Origin: Glandiceps talaboti
Lineage: Eukaryota > Hemichordata > Enteropneusta > Spengelidae
DNA: 64,000 nucleotides
Assembly: GCF_964340395.1 (NCBI RefSeq)
Contig: NC_135560.1
Location: 15,842,598 to 15,906,597, forward strand
Direction of reading: 5' to 3'
This document shows, piece after piece, positions 43,473-61,500 of this stretch (position 1 is the first letter of the stretch; every line of letters starts with the position of its first letter). The translations under genes and the position numbers were made by a program. A model generated the notes under the pieces. That model was not told the origin of the DNA, did no database searches, and saw only the letters and a program-made list of their open reading frames with translations.

Positions 43473-46400
43473 ATGTATGTATGTATGTATGTATGTATGT
43501 ATGTATGTATGTATGTATGTATGTATGTATGTATTTCAGCACGCCTAACTTTGAAAATAATCTTTGCAAAATCTTGGTCTATATTATGACTTCATATAAT
43601 GTTTATATTCAGTTTCAGTTTCAGAGTTGAGGAGCATACTGAGAGAGAGGATATCCATATCAATGTTGCTAAAAAATACAAGAAATTGGTTAAAAAAGAA
43701 AATAGTAACAATTTAACTACTAGTATTACAGAGATTCTACATCTCCCATGGAAACAGAACAATTCAAACAGAGATAATATACGGTAAGTCAATGATAGCT
43801 TTCTAGTCCTGAGAGGGAGAACTATTACAATGGGTTCCATCCATGCATCGATCCCTATGTCTGTATGAACATACGACCGCAATGTGCCGTGTCTGTGACA
43901 TGCAATGTCTAATTTCATTCAAATCTAACACAAAGATGATATATCTCATGGGACATATGCAGTTCACTTTGTTTCACGACATATGCAAATTTCACCGAAT
44001 GGCGGCCATATTTGTAGTAATAAATCATGATTTACTACATAACTCAAACACTGTAGTTCCATTCGAGTGTCTACCCTATATGATAAGTTGGAACTTTCTT
44101 TTAAGACCTTAACATTTGACTTTGGCCTTGAACTTCAGGGTCAATTATCAATATCAACTTAATTCTTGCATATACTACAGACACTTTGTGGTATTGAAGT
44201 GTAGTCAATATTTTATATGATCTTAGGCACTGGTAATAAATAGCAAGGGACACAATGCATAATTACTTTTGGTGTTTATGTCACTTTTTGAAAGAATGAC
44301 AGTCATATGTTTGTAAAAACCAACACATTTTGTGACAGTTCTGGAACCATAGGTTCATTCACGTGCCCACTCCTATAGCATATTACCTTTCTGCTGATAT
44401 GACCGTCATATTAGTATCTTTGTTTGACTTTGATCTCGACCTTCTAAGTGAAAATTATAACAAATCACAGAAGTAAAGTACGTGTTGAATCTATGAAAAC
44501 TTGATATACAGAAGTTTCATCTTGTACGTTACCGTGTACGAAGCAGTGTTTTATCGCATTTCAAAACAAACTGATAAAAGTGTCACCTAAGTAATTTTAC
44601 TTTTTAAATTGTGTACATGATGTTCCGTAATGGAAACCAACATGTAATTACTTGCATTTGACAACATTCCGTTCTACGTTGTTAGTGAGTCATTTACCAC
44701 CATTCGCTTCAGTAGTAAATTGTGAAATATTCAAACTGTTTTTTGGGGAATGTTAAACTCGGTTCCCTGTCAGTGACATTACGTCGTTTTTATCGTTGCA
44801 TAGCCTATAAGTGTAGAACGATCGATTTCCAGTCCCAACTGTATCTACCATGTGACTCTGAAGATGTCAATCACCCCTACTTTATAACATTCTATTTATT
44901 ACGCATGTGAAAAAATATTGATAAAAGTTTCACCGCAGTATTTTTACTTTTTTAAAGAAATCAGATGGAGACCCACTCAAGTAATCACTTGCATTTAAGA
45001 ACATTCTAGAATTCAGCAAGATATCCTGATTCAAAATATTGCGAGCCACTTTAAAGGTATTCACAAAACATTGTCACTAGTGGCTGCATAGGAAACTACT
45101 TTGTGAAGTACCAGCGTATTCGTAGCTACTCGCACTTAAGCACTACGTTTACGTTTACTTACAAGTTAAGGCTTAGATCTTATTGCCACAATTCTGTTTG
45201 TATTGTAACACAGAAATCAATTGGCTAAGGTAGCGAATATTCAGAAGAAGTTCAGCTTAACTCAAGAAAATGTCAAAGTGGGCGAATATGTCAACGGATC
45301 TCTCGTTAACAAACCAATCAAGATAACAAAAGAAAGCTATAACAATCTACCAAAGGTAAATTGAATAATGTTCCCCATTACTTTATCATGTTTCACGCTT
45401 TCCATACTTTGTGATGGAAAAATACAGTTTTTACTTTCTTAGTTTATGAAACAAGATGGGTTTTATACATGTACACAGTCAGATAAAAGTCTGGTGACGA
45501 GAAGTGATTACTTTATTGTATTTATTTCTGAGGAAAACTCATCATCTGACAAAACAGAAGACGTACACTATAAAAGTTAGTAAATGTCAATGAGTGGTCA
45601 ATTTGGCATAGTGGACGTCTACGCATATCTCACTTTCCTCTTTCTAGGGAATAGTTACTGAAACAATTCAATTCTAATTTACATTCGTACGTAACATTTA
45701 CACGTGTTTATTTTCTGCCAATAAACAGAAGGAATCGTTTAGCACACATAAATTTAATTTGTGTAGTGTTGTTGGAAGTGGTGGAATTCTGAGCGATAGT
45801 GGATGTGGACGTCAAATTGACATGGCAGATGCTGTTTTCAGGTAGGTCTATTGCACACTGCAAAATATCTACACCGAAAACAATTCGTCAATATCTTTTA
45901 ATGGGAAAACCTTACAACACAGCTAAAAATCCACATGCCTGTTTCAGGATTGATCTACCGCAGGTATGCAACAGGGCTAACACAGGCCTGATGGAACAGA
46001 CATGACACAGGCCTGACAAGACAGGCCTGTCACAGTTCTGACCGGTCAAGCCTTTCACATGCTTGATGGGACAGGCCTCCCACAGGCCTGATGGGACAGG
46101 CCAGTCACATCCCTGATCCATCAGTCCTGCCACATGCCTGTCAGATCAGGCCTGCCACATCCTAGATCCATCAGACCTGCCACATGCCTGAATCCATTTC
46201 CCTGCACAGGCCCTGATGGTCATGCCTGTACCTGATATGACGTTTCGTAACGTAAGTAGCTAATTGCTGATACTTTCACATTTCTCTTGATTTTATTGTA
46301 TTTAATTGTGATTCCCATCCATCATGTTTGAAATATCGCATAACTAAACTATATTATTCATGATTTAACCGAGGTAGGGATACAATCTAACATACAAAAT

Positions 46401-48179
46401 GTTGAATGAGTGCACCTTGTAAACATCTTTTTTAAACAAAATAAATAAATACTGTTTTGCAGGCGACTTTATTCGATATGCTCGGTTGGTATATCACCCC
46501 TTTAGTGTAATTCAGATTTCAGACCACTGTAAAAGTTCTATAGTGATCTGAGCTCAGATTGACTTCACGTCTGAGCCAATAGAATGTGATAACAGGCGAG
46601 ACACCAGAGACATCAAGTGATTGACAAAGTTGAAAGTAGTAATACTTCTAACACACTGCCGAGAAAATGGAAGTTGTATGTATTGACTGAACTCGAATTT
46701 ATCACACCAGTTTAGGATTGTTCAATCTCTTACTTGTTAAGCGTGGTTGGTGTTCATAACCTATAGTCAAAACTTTTGTGTGGAAAGAAAACATCAAATG
46801 TCATCATTAAATTCCTGTTGTTTCAGATTCAATGTTCCACCAAGAAAACCTTTCATTAAAGATGCTGGAAATAAGACCACGATCAATACAATCAATCAAT
46901 CAATCTACACATCAAGGTAAAATATAAGAATATCACCCATCACCGCACAAAAATAACTTCTGGTCATGTTTTTATCGAAAAAAATGTGAAGTCTCTCGAG
47001 AAATAGTGGAATGCGGAAACTGACATCAACTTAAAGAGACAATATAAAACTGTTCCTCCAATCTGTAATGGCTGTACATCTGATAGGAAGAAATAAATGA
47101 CACAGAGACCATTTGGAAAACAATGGAAAACCTGAACTAGACACTCACACATGAAAAAATATAATAAACTAAACTAAAATATCTACCTACCCCGCCTATT
47201 CTAAAATTGACCGTAATCGGAACCACACAAATTGTTTTATTAGGCCTAAGCACATGTAGAGTCTGAGAGAATGATCATACCGAAAAACTACTTTGATTAT
47301 AATTGTAGTTAGGATACTTAATACATATATTTCATTCCAACCCATATTTTGTGACGCTTTTTTCTTTAAAATATTTTCCTTCTTGTCAGGTACAATGCGC
47401 TTCGCAAATCTGAAAACCAAACCAAGTTCTTACAAGATATGACACAGACATGCGGAGATGGGTTTATTTGGCTGCCAAATTACAGTTATTCTCAAACGAA
47501 GGTGGTAAACAAAGCCTACCAGTTGCTGACAACAAATGGTTTCAAAGTGGTCGTTATGCATCCTGAACATTTTCGATCTATGGCAAAGAAGTGGCATTCC
47601 TGGGGAATTCAAGGATATATATCAACTGGTAACGTTTAGGTTTTTTTTAGTAATAAGTCATTGAATTTGAAATTGAAAGAATGTGTCGGGTCTTCAGAAG
47701 TAGCCAAGTGACACCTTGAAACATACACACTCTTTATTCGACAAGTTATTCGGTCCTTAAATCACAATATTACACCACCACCACCACCACCACCACCACC
47801 CCCACACACACCAGTCAAACGTTTAAATGCTAGTGTTGGAATGAAGTAATGCCACATATCCCAATATGGCAATAATTTGATAATCACATTTTCAGCAGAG
47901 CTAAACAATGAATCCTCAAATTCTTGTAAAATATTCAATTTCTGCTTCTTTTGTATTTCAGGCTTCTACTTCATCTCTGTGGCGATAGAACTTTGTGATA
48001 ACATTCAAGTGTATGGATTTTGGCCTTTCAAGAATGGACCTGACAATACAACAGTTCATTTTCACTATTACAATAACGCGACATCTCATTTCCATGACTT
48101 TTCGCATGAGTTCTTAATGATATTTGAACTTCACCAGCTCGGGGTGCTAAGGTTGATAGTTGACCCTTGTAAAAAGTAA
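42703..48179 (+). CDS. Gene E: alpha-2,8-sialyltransferase (GT29, ST8Sia I/V/VI-like), 7 exons
   Basis: Tandem paralogue of gene D with the same role. Coding exons: 42703-42884, 43625-43783, 45214-45355, 45729-45841, 46827-46916, 47390-47628, 47962-48179, all GT-AG, giving 380 aa. Exons 3, 4 and 5 have the same lengths as in gene D (142, 113, 90 nt), and all phases match. Residues about 20-37 are the signal anchor (ITILLVLISFLLWVVFIT). Motif L starts at C173 (CSVVGSGGILSDSGCGRQ, closer to the family consensus than gene D). Motif S is ISTGFYFISVAIELC, followed by YGFWPF, HYYN (343-346) and motif VS HDFSHE (353-358). The protein ends LIVDPCKK. NxS/T sequons such as NKT suggest lumenal N-glycosylation. 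An acceptor sits 11 nt before the ATG, as in gene D. A MITE copy lies in intron 5 and a MITE fragment begins 11 nt after the stop. Motifs are seen directly; substrate is inferred. Confidence 0.93.
42908..43086. repeat. (ATTC)n followed by inverted (GAAT)n, gene E intron 1
   Basis: A long ATTC tract with CCTC variants is followed after a short spacer by GAAT units, so the two arms can pair. Confidence 0.93.
43345..43534. repeat. (GTAT)n microsatellite, gene E intron 1
   Basis: Same unit as 42038-42618, with a central GTGT block. It ends about 90 nt before exon 2. Confidence 0.96.
43830..44005 (-). repeat. Dispersed repeat copy, minus orientation, gene E intron 2
   Basis: Reverse-complement match to 40720-40890 in the same order of blocks. 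A related stretch also lies at 38260-38310 in gene D intron 5 (acatttgtagtgaacaatca against atatttgtagtaataaatca). Confidence 0.55.
45940..46235. repeat. Minisatellite with AGGCCTG cores, gene E intron 4
   Basis: Degenerate units of about 20-25 bp such as cacaggcctgatgggacagg, repeated a dozen or so times. The palindrome AGGCCT occurs in many units, giving an alternating direct/inverted pattern. Confidence 0.85.
46960..47246 (-). mobile_element. MITE copy 2, gene E intron 5
   Basis: On the minus strand it begins ggcctaataaaacaatttg and matches copy 1 through gtgtgagtgtctagttcagg and agttgatgtcagtttc. The far end is unclear and stops near the exon 5 donor at 46916. Outer flank TTA. Confidence 0.7.
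47773..47810. repeat. (CCA)n repeat, gene E intron 6
   Basis: About 10 ACC units followed by a short CA run. Confidence 0.9.
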
Positions 48180-48189
48180 TAGACACATG

Positions 48190-48225
48190 GGCCTAATAAA
48201 AAAATTGTGTGGGTCCGTGGATAAT
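48190..48225 (+). mobile_element. MITE terminal fragment in gene E 3' UTR
   Basis: Starting 11 nt after the gene E stop, ggcctaataaaaaaattgtg and tccg match the termini of copies 1-3. Similarity stops after about 30-35 bp. It supplies an AATAAA at 48195-48200. Confidence 0.55.
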
Positions 48226-48365
48226 AATGTTAGGAGACCGATCAAGATAAAATCCATGAAAAATTTCCCACTTTAGTGTTCTTTTCAACGATACTGTATG
48301 CGTGGTAACATCACTTCGTTTTTCATATAACTGTCGTCCATGTCGTGACATGCGACTTTTGCGGC

Positions 48366-48371
48366 AATAAA
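48366..48371 (+). promoter_or_regulatory. Polyadenylation signal of gene E
   Basis: AATAAA about 190 nt after the gene E stop. A second AATAAA at 48195-48200 lies inside a MITE-derived fragment just after the stop, so either could be used. Confidence 0.45.
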
Positions 48372-48379
48372 AAGGGTAA

Positions 48380-51300
48380 ATCAAAAACCCAGGAACACGG
48401 TTGAGTACTCTAAGTTGTATTATAGGCGTTTTGTGTTTACACGGCCGTTTTTATATTGGCTTCATATTGTTGCAGTTTGATTACAATTTGTATTCTATTC
48501 ACCTGAGATTTGAATGCCTCTGTTACTCTGTTCTCCCAAATTTTCTTTCTATGTTCTTTGCAATCATATTTAATACACGTGACAGCTATGTCTTTCATTT
48601 TGGCGTTCTTTGTACATAACGCTTTATGCGAACATACATACTTTAGTTGGATTACAATCATTTTTAGATACATGGTGTTAAGCATTATACTTTTCTGGGT
48701 GTCAAATAAGCAGTTCCTTGTGCTAAGTAAGAAATAAAAACCGCGCAAAATGTTAATTTGAATTTTACCGACAAACTATTGTTTAGTAGTTAGATAAACG
48801 ATTGTGAATGGTCACGTGATTGTGAATATCTGGCGTTCATTGAACCCATTGAAATCACCATTAATAAACCACTTTGAATAATGTTCACAAGAATCATACT
48901 ACCTGCGATTATGAGTTACGTAACGTGAGAGGAATTTGTTTTGTGACGTTTCATTTGAAACTTGGTTTCTCATATAATGCCTACTTTGTGTCAGTAAGCC
49001 TGTCTAATAACAGCTGAGACGTCACTTCTTAAAGTCATCTATCAAAGTGACTGTACTCATTGTCTCATCAATATCCAGACGTCAGCTAACAGTTATAGTC
49101 TCAGAAATTCTTCTATTTTTGTGTGCTGGTAATTGCTTATTAAAAATGATTTATTTCATACATAGGAATACATCCACAGGGTGTTTTTCTTGATAGGTTG
49201 GTGAAGATCACGTTACTAACAGTTATTTTAAATCTATCTACTTAAGTTTTCACAACATTGGTTTGAAAAACATTCTATTTTTCTTTCATAGCGTCATAGT
49301 GACTTTAACACAGGGTGTAATTTAGATTCGATTCAGGCGATACCTACAGAATAATTAAAAATATGACTGAAACACGTCATTATTGAAAAGATGAACAGAG
49401 TGTTACAATTGTTATACCGCCAAATTATTACGTCATTAAGTAGCAATATTCAAAAATTATTCATATTCTATTCATTGGTGAATAAACTTTGGCAATGGTT
49501 ATTTCTGTTAAGTCCGAGTGAATTAAAAGCACTAAATATCGTACCTGGCATCCATCACTTTTCCACCCATCTATATCTCCATTCCAATATAAACATCTGT
49601 GTTGAGTCATACGGACGGTATAGTTGGTAACAATATCTGGAAATCATTGTATTTAGTTTTGGAAAAATAAACATTAAAAAGTGACAATATTTGACATAGA
49701 TGATGGAGTGTTCTGTTGACTGTGATAAAGGGATTTTAATTGGTTACCATATTAATACAGTGTGGGGTTTCCTCGCATAAGGCAATACACCCCCCCCCCC
49801 CCCCCCGCACTGAAAAATTGTGTACGGACAGCATTTTGCACGAACACATTCGTCGGCTGCACCTGTCTAGATATACCTGTAATACGAACAATACAGAAAT
49901 TAAATCAACATGATGACAATGTGTCTACCTTGGGGACTATTCAACAACCGTTACCATGGTTTTCACTAAGGATGTATTATTCATTAATATCATAACTCGT
50001 TATGGTATTAATTAGGACGATTACGTGTCGTTACGTTGGTAATGTTCCTTGGTTGCCTTGGAAAAGGTAAATTTTTAATTAATTGTTTTGTATTACAAAT
50101 TTCATCATAAAAACCTAAATACTGTATGCACGCAGTAAATAGTTGACTCGCAGATGTTATGTTGGTGACTTCGGTGCGACGATTGTAGGGCGCCACCAAC
50201 GACAATACCAAAGTCTAATATTACTAATTAGATACTAGTACTGTCCTCTTGTAGTGTTTTGAATTACATTCACTCTTTATTACGTGTACATAGTATTTAT
50301 AAAGTGGTGTTGTTATATAGAAACGGGTTTCGATAGTTAGTACGTGCTATGTACAGTTTGGTTGGTTTCTGTTAACTTCTTTCATTCCCCCGATCAACCT
50401 CTGTGGAAATTTTCTCAAATGACTTGGTTTCAAGTTACAATTACTTGGGGCATGTACTAGTGACTTGAAAGGCAAGCAAGATATTTTGAAACTGCGAAGA
50501 GCACTTTGTGGTAGAGTCAACATTTTTACTAACTGAGACAGTTTTCAGTGTATACAATTACCCGGATGAAGCTGTGTCTCCTTACAGTTTTTTGCAATAC
50601 CATATATGGTAATCATTCATGGTGTGACATCAATGTAAGTACATGTAATTATGCAAAACTTGGATGTTCAGGTGGGCAACCTCCAAATCTTTTTTGTCAA
50701 ACGGGCAAGAATGCACTTTCCAAACAGGTGTAATGTGCATCACCGGCAGGGTCGGAACCTGGTGGCACCATTGATGGTGATACATTTGTCAGACAGATGT
50801 TGTAATATCTATACTCGATTTGCAGTTTTGTTTAGAGTTAGCAGGTTCAAGCAATTCTGTGGGAATTCTGAAGTTTCCTTCTTTTCATTACATTCTGCAC
50901 CTGTATTTTCGTTTCCTCCAATCACATTCACTCTGAGCTTCTGCCAATGAGATTCAAGTCAAGATAAGTCAAGTCAAGTCAAGATAAGTAATAAAGTAAA
51001 GTATTATATAGTATGTCAAGTCAAGTCAAGTTAGGAGTCACGTTGGGTCGAGTCGAGTCAAGAGTTAAAAAGGTCCGCCAGTTTCATGTGATATGTTAAC
51101 CATAGATTCCAAATGAACCTTTTTTGATTATATAGAATAGATGGCAATGAATTTGAATCTGAAAAAAAAAGGGGGGGGGGGGGGGTCACCATATTCCGTA
51201 AAAAAAACTAGACATCGCTAAAAATGGTTAAAATCACCAAAATCAAAGTTTGCATAAAAGGCATACATTCTAAAATCCATAAATATTTATGAATATATTT

Positions 51301-52402
51301 AGTTTTCTTCTTCTTTTTTTTTCATTCTATGTTATTGTTCGACAATATAAGATTTAAATAATATCACCACTTTCGAGTTATTTTGAGGGTCTATAAATAG
51401 AATATTTGTTCAAAATTCTGTATTCTATAGAGCATTGGACGAAATCCACTAGAATTAACTATATATTTTAATCTAAAAAGGGTAATTGCAGCTCTATGTC
51501 TTCAACAAATAGAAAAAAAAACATGTGGTCTTCATATTATTTTTCATCCCACAAAGCGAACCTGCCTTATTTTACGAGTAAAAAGTGTTATTTAAGAGCG
51601 TTCAGATGGCATGGGTCCGGCACGCGCCATCTTTGACCTTTGACCTTATTATGGGGTCATAGTAAGGTCGTGTTTTATGTGCTACTTTTGTTTAATCTCA
51701 AACGTAGAATAAGTTGAATAATGAAAACTTAACATGTCACACTCATTCATCGCAAAGAGTGAAAAATTTCAACTTGGACATAATTGTTTCCTACGTTATT
51801 CGACCTTCGCGCAAATTTGCAAATGACTTCGATTCGCTTTTCGGTTTCTTTGCTATGAACAAATGAACCATTTTCATCATCAGTAAACAATTTTGCATTT
51901 TCCATAAGGCGTGGTTTTCGATTTATTTTCTCTTTTTTGATATATTAGTGATTGCATATATTAAATGTTATCTATTCACTTTTTACCTCCAAGACCTGGA
52001 AAGAACGTCCGTTTCGGGAAACTGAAAGTAAGATAGGAAGCAATAGACGTCAGGTTCTATATTTTGACGTTATTGAATTACAAACATTTATTATGGTAGT
52101 AATAGTTGTTTGATTGAAAGTGTCTGAAACTTTAACTTCGAGTCAATTGAAACAAGCATAGGTGTGCGTGTGTACAAGGCACCGTGTGTTTTCGCCGTGT
52201 ACGCACTGTGGAGTTGGTTTATGTGGAGTTGGTTTTTTAAAAAGAAAGAAAATGCACATATATACGACAATACATGTACCTACTTTTACATCATAATATA
52301 TTCATTAATTCTCATATATGCATTGATAACTAAATCTTATAATCCATTGAGAAATGATCAATAACATCATTCATTACGTCAGATGAGTCAGCATATTGAT
52401 TA
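48380..52402. other. Gene-free stretch downstream of gene E
   Basis: No recognisable coding exon. It contains homopolymer runs (C at 49791, G at 51171) and an (AAGTC)n repeat at 50955-51063. Confidence 0.45.
50955..51063. repeat. Imperfect (AAGTC)n pentanucleotide repeat
   Basis: AAGTC units with AAGAT/AAGTA variants, then a degenerate continuation (gtcgagtcgagtcaagag). Confidence 0.85.
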
Positions 52403-52600
52403 GGCCTAAAAAAATGTGTGATTCCGATCGCGCCCAATTTTAGAATAGTTGGGGTACGTAGATCTTTTTTTTTTTCATGTAAGATTTTTTTTTCCATGTG
52501 TGAGTGTCTAGTTCAAGTAGTGATATTTTCCGTTGTTTTCCATATGGTCTTTGTTATTGGTTTCTTTCCAGTTTTATATTGTTTTTTAAAAATATGTTAT
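52403..52600 (+). mobile_element. MITE copy 3, intergenic
   Basis: It begins ggcctaaaaaaatgtgtgat and then tccgatcgcg. It shares gtgagtgtctagttcaagta and ttattggtttctttcc with copy 1. The 3' part is diverged and no right-hand terminus was found. Left flank TTA. Confidence 0.65.
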
Positions 52601-53046
52601 TGATGTCACCATTTTCTGTACGTAAGCTTCTCGGTGGAGACAGCAAACAGACCAAACTACATATTTGAATGAAAATTAAGAATTGAAGGTTAAAGGCTAA
52701 TGCACAATCAGTTCAGCGTTTAGTAAACACGTTGAGCTTTCAATCTGTCCTGGTTGACGATTAGGACCTCATCAGAATGTCATAGTTAGAGTTGACCTCT
52801 AGGTGGCGGTATAATCGTTCGATTGTGGATGTTAGGTGGTTCGGTGACGCCATCTCTTCTGTTGATCTTGGGATATTGTGACATTGATAGCCTCCTTCGT
52901 CTGTCTAGTAAAGTCACATGGGGACATGTCAATATGTATAAAATACAGTTATCGTTATTTGTTCTTCAATCATATTTATGTACAATTGTTTTGTTTTACT
53001 TCTATGAAATTAATATTGTTACATAGGATTAATAATATTCGACAGA

Positions 53047-59479
<6,433 letters not shown>

Positions 59480-59590
59480 CTTGGTATTTGAAAACAAATT
59501 AATGGAATTGTGAAAGCAAAAACAACCTTTTCAGTGTTACTATTTGTATATTGTTTCATTACTCTACGTTTTCTCATAGACGCTCAACCA
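59480..59590 (+). repeat. 111-bp direct repeat, copy 1
   Basis: Identical by eye over all 111 bases to 59850-59960. It starts cttggtatttgaaaacaa and ends cgctcaacca. Confidence 0.93.
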
Positions 59591-59849
59591 AGCTAAGGGC
59601 GGTGGAGGGTCTATGGTTTTCCGAACCGTATAGCATTGGTAGTGAGTCCTACATTATTTGTACTGCTACACGCTCTACTCATGTTAGTCCAGATAAGAAC
59701 TAGGTGGGGGCGTTACAGGGGAACAGGGGCGAGGCTTAGTTACATTTATTCATGCTTAGGGAACCTAGAAAAGTCACCCTACATCGTGCAACCTCCATAG
59801 AATGTAGTTATAAAAATTGGCATATCTGACTTAGAAAATCGACACTACA

Positions 59850-59960
59850 CTTGGTATTTGAAAACAAATTAATGGAATTGTGAAAGCAAAAACAACCTTT
59901 TCAGTGTTACTATTTGTATATTGTTTCATTACTCTACGTTTTCTCATAGACGCTCAACCA
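59850..59960 (+). repeat. 111-bp direct repeat, copy 2
   Basis: Same orientation as copy 1, separated from it by 259 bp of unrelated sequence. Confidence 0.93.
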
Positions 59961-61173
59961 CTGGTGAGATGCATTTTGGGAAATATTAAGCGATGTTGTA
60001 AGCTTCACTCATTGATGTAATAAGTTAACTAATGATTCATCCGCAGCTCTATCTAAAACAGAATCTTAGATCTTTGATTTCGACCGAAAGCAGACTATAC
60101 ATACTGGCTTATTTCTGAAGTATGAGTATTTTAATATTATATCACAGTTGCAATTAATTGAATGTCACGTGACAGTGTCTTTTCCTTCTTCCACGAAAAC
60201 GAACATTTAACCAACAGACACATCCCAAAATTACATTGGGTCTGCAGTTGGATATTACTCAAAACATCTACGCCATTTTAATGGAAGATTTCTGTACAAC
60301 TGTAGGTTGTGCGGTAGTTACTTTATTGAACAGTGTGTGATGACAAGATTGCAGAAGTATTAATCTCAAAAATGACAGCGCGGGACAAGACTTTGGTTTC
60401 TAGATAATATGTATGTTGAAGTTTATCTGTTATATTGTCAATAACTGCCAGTTACTTCACGATCATCTGACCTTATATAATATATCTGTTGACCTAAACT
60501 TATCAACTTGATAAGATAAGTGATCATTTAAAAGCTTTTTTCTTGGAATTCAGGACGTGCGATACTGTTAAGTACGAGACAACATAAACCCTGTAAAGAT
60601 TAGTTGGCGTGATATCTGATTTATGTCGTGAGTAATGACTGTTCTACAAGTGTTCCGAATTTTATCGGAAATTAAAAACCTTCCGAGTAATTTCAGGTTG
60701 AAATTACCCGTCCCTTGATTGTCTGCGCAGTGATATTGATATGTTATCTGCACCGTGATTTAGTTAATTTGTGTAATCACAGATATTGCCTATCTCAATT
60801 CACTTCAATGATGTTTCCAATCTCTCCTGTCGATAAGATATAAGATCCATGTATGTTATAACAAAGATGAACAATTTTCAACTACTGCTGGGAACACAGA
60901 TATGTATTGGTTATTTTTTTCAAATTGCAGCTCACTCGAACAAGTTTCTGTGGTTTTAAAAACAGCATTGAATTTATCGCAAAGTACTGATCAGATATAT
61001 AATGTCAATCTCCTTATGATAATTCAACTTTTAAGAATCGGAACTGAAGCGGAACAGATGATCAGACCAGCATGCTGATAGAGGCTTCATTGTTCCCAGC
61101 CATCTGTTGAGGCAAACTTTTGGGCATGTACCAACTCACATGTACACACAGACTCGCCGTACATGTACACACT
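59961..61173. other. Gene-free stretch
   Basis: Nothing recognisable on either strand. Confidence 0.4.
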
Positions 61174-61199
61174 CATACATACATACATACATACATACA

Positions 61200-61233
<34 letters not shown>

Positions 61234-61500
61234 CATACATACATACATACATGCATGCATGCATGCATGCATGCATGCATGCATGCATGCATGCATACAT
61301 ACATACATACATACATACATACATACATACATACATACATACATACATACATACATACATACATACATACATGTACATACATACATACATACATACATAC
61401 ATACATACATACATGTACATACATACATACATACATACATACATACATACATACATACATACATACATACATACATACATACATACATACATACATACAC
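61174..61500. repeat. (ACAT)n array with (GCAT)n block
   Basis: About 80 units, with a GCAT block at about 61252-61295 and two ACATGTACAT interruptions. The same unit and variant types occur on the opposite strand at 42038-42618. Open frames are artefacts. Confidence 0.96.

Noticed and set aside
59480-59960. Full LTR retrotransposon
   Set aside because: Only 259 bp between the repeats, no gag or pol similarity, no primer-binding site or polypurine tract seen.
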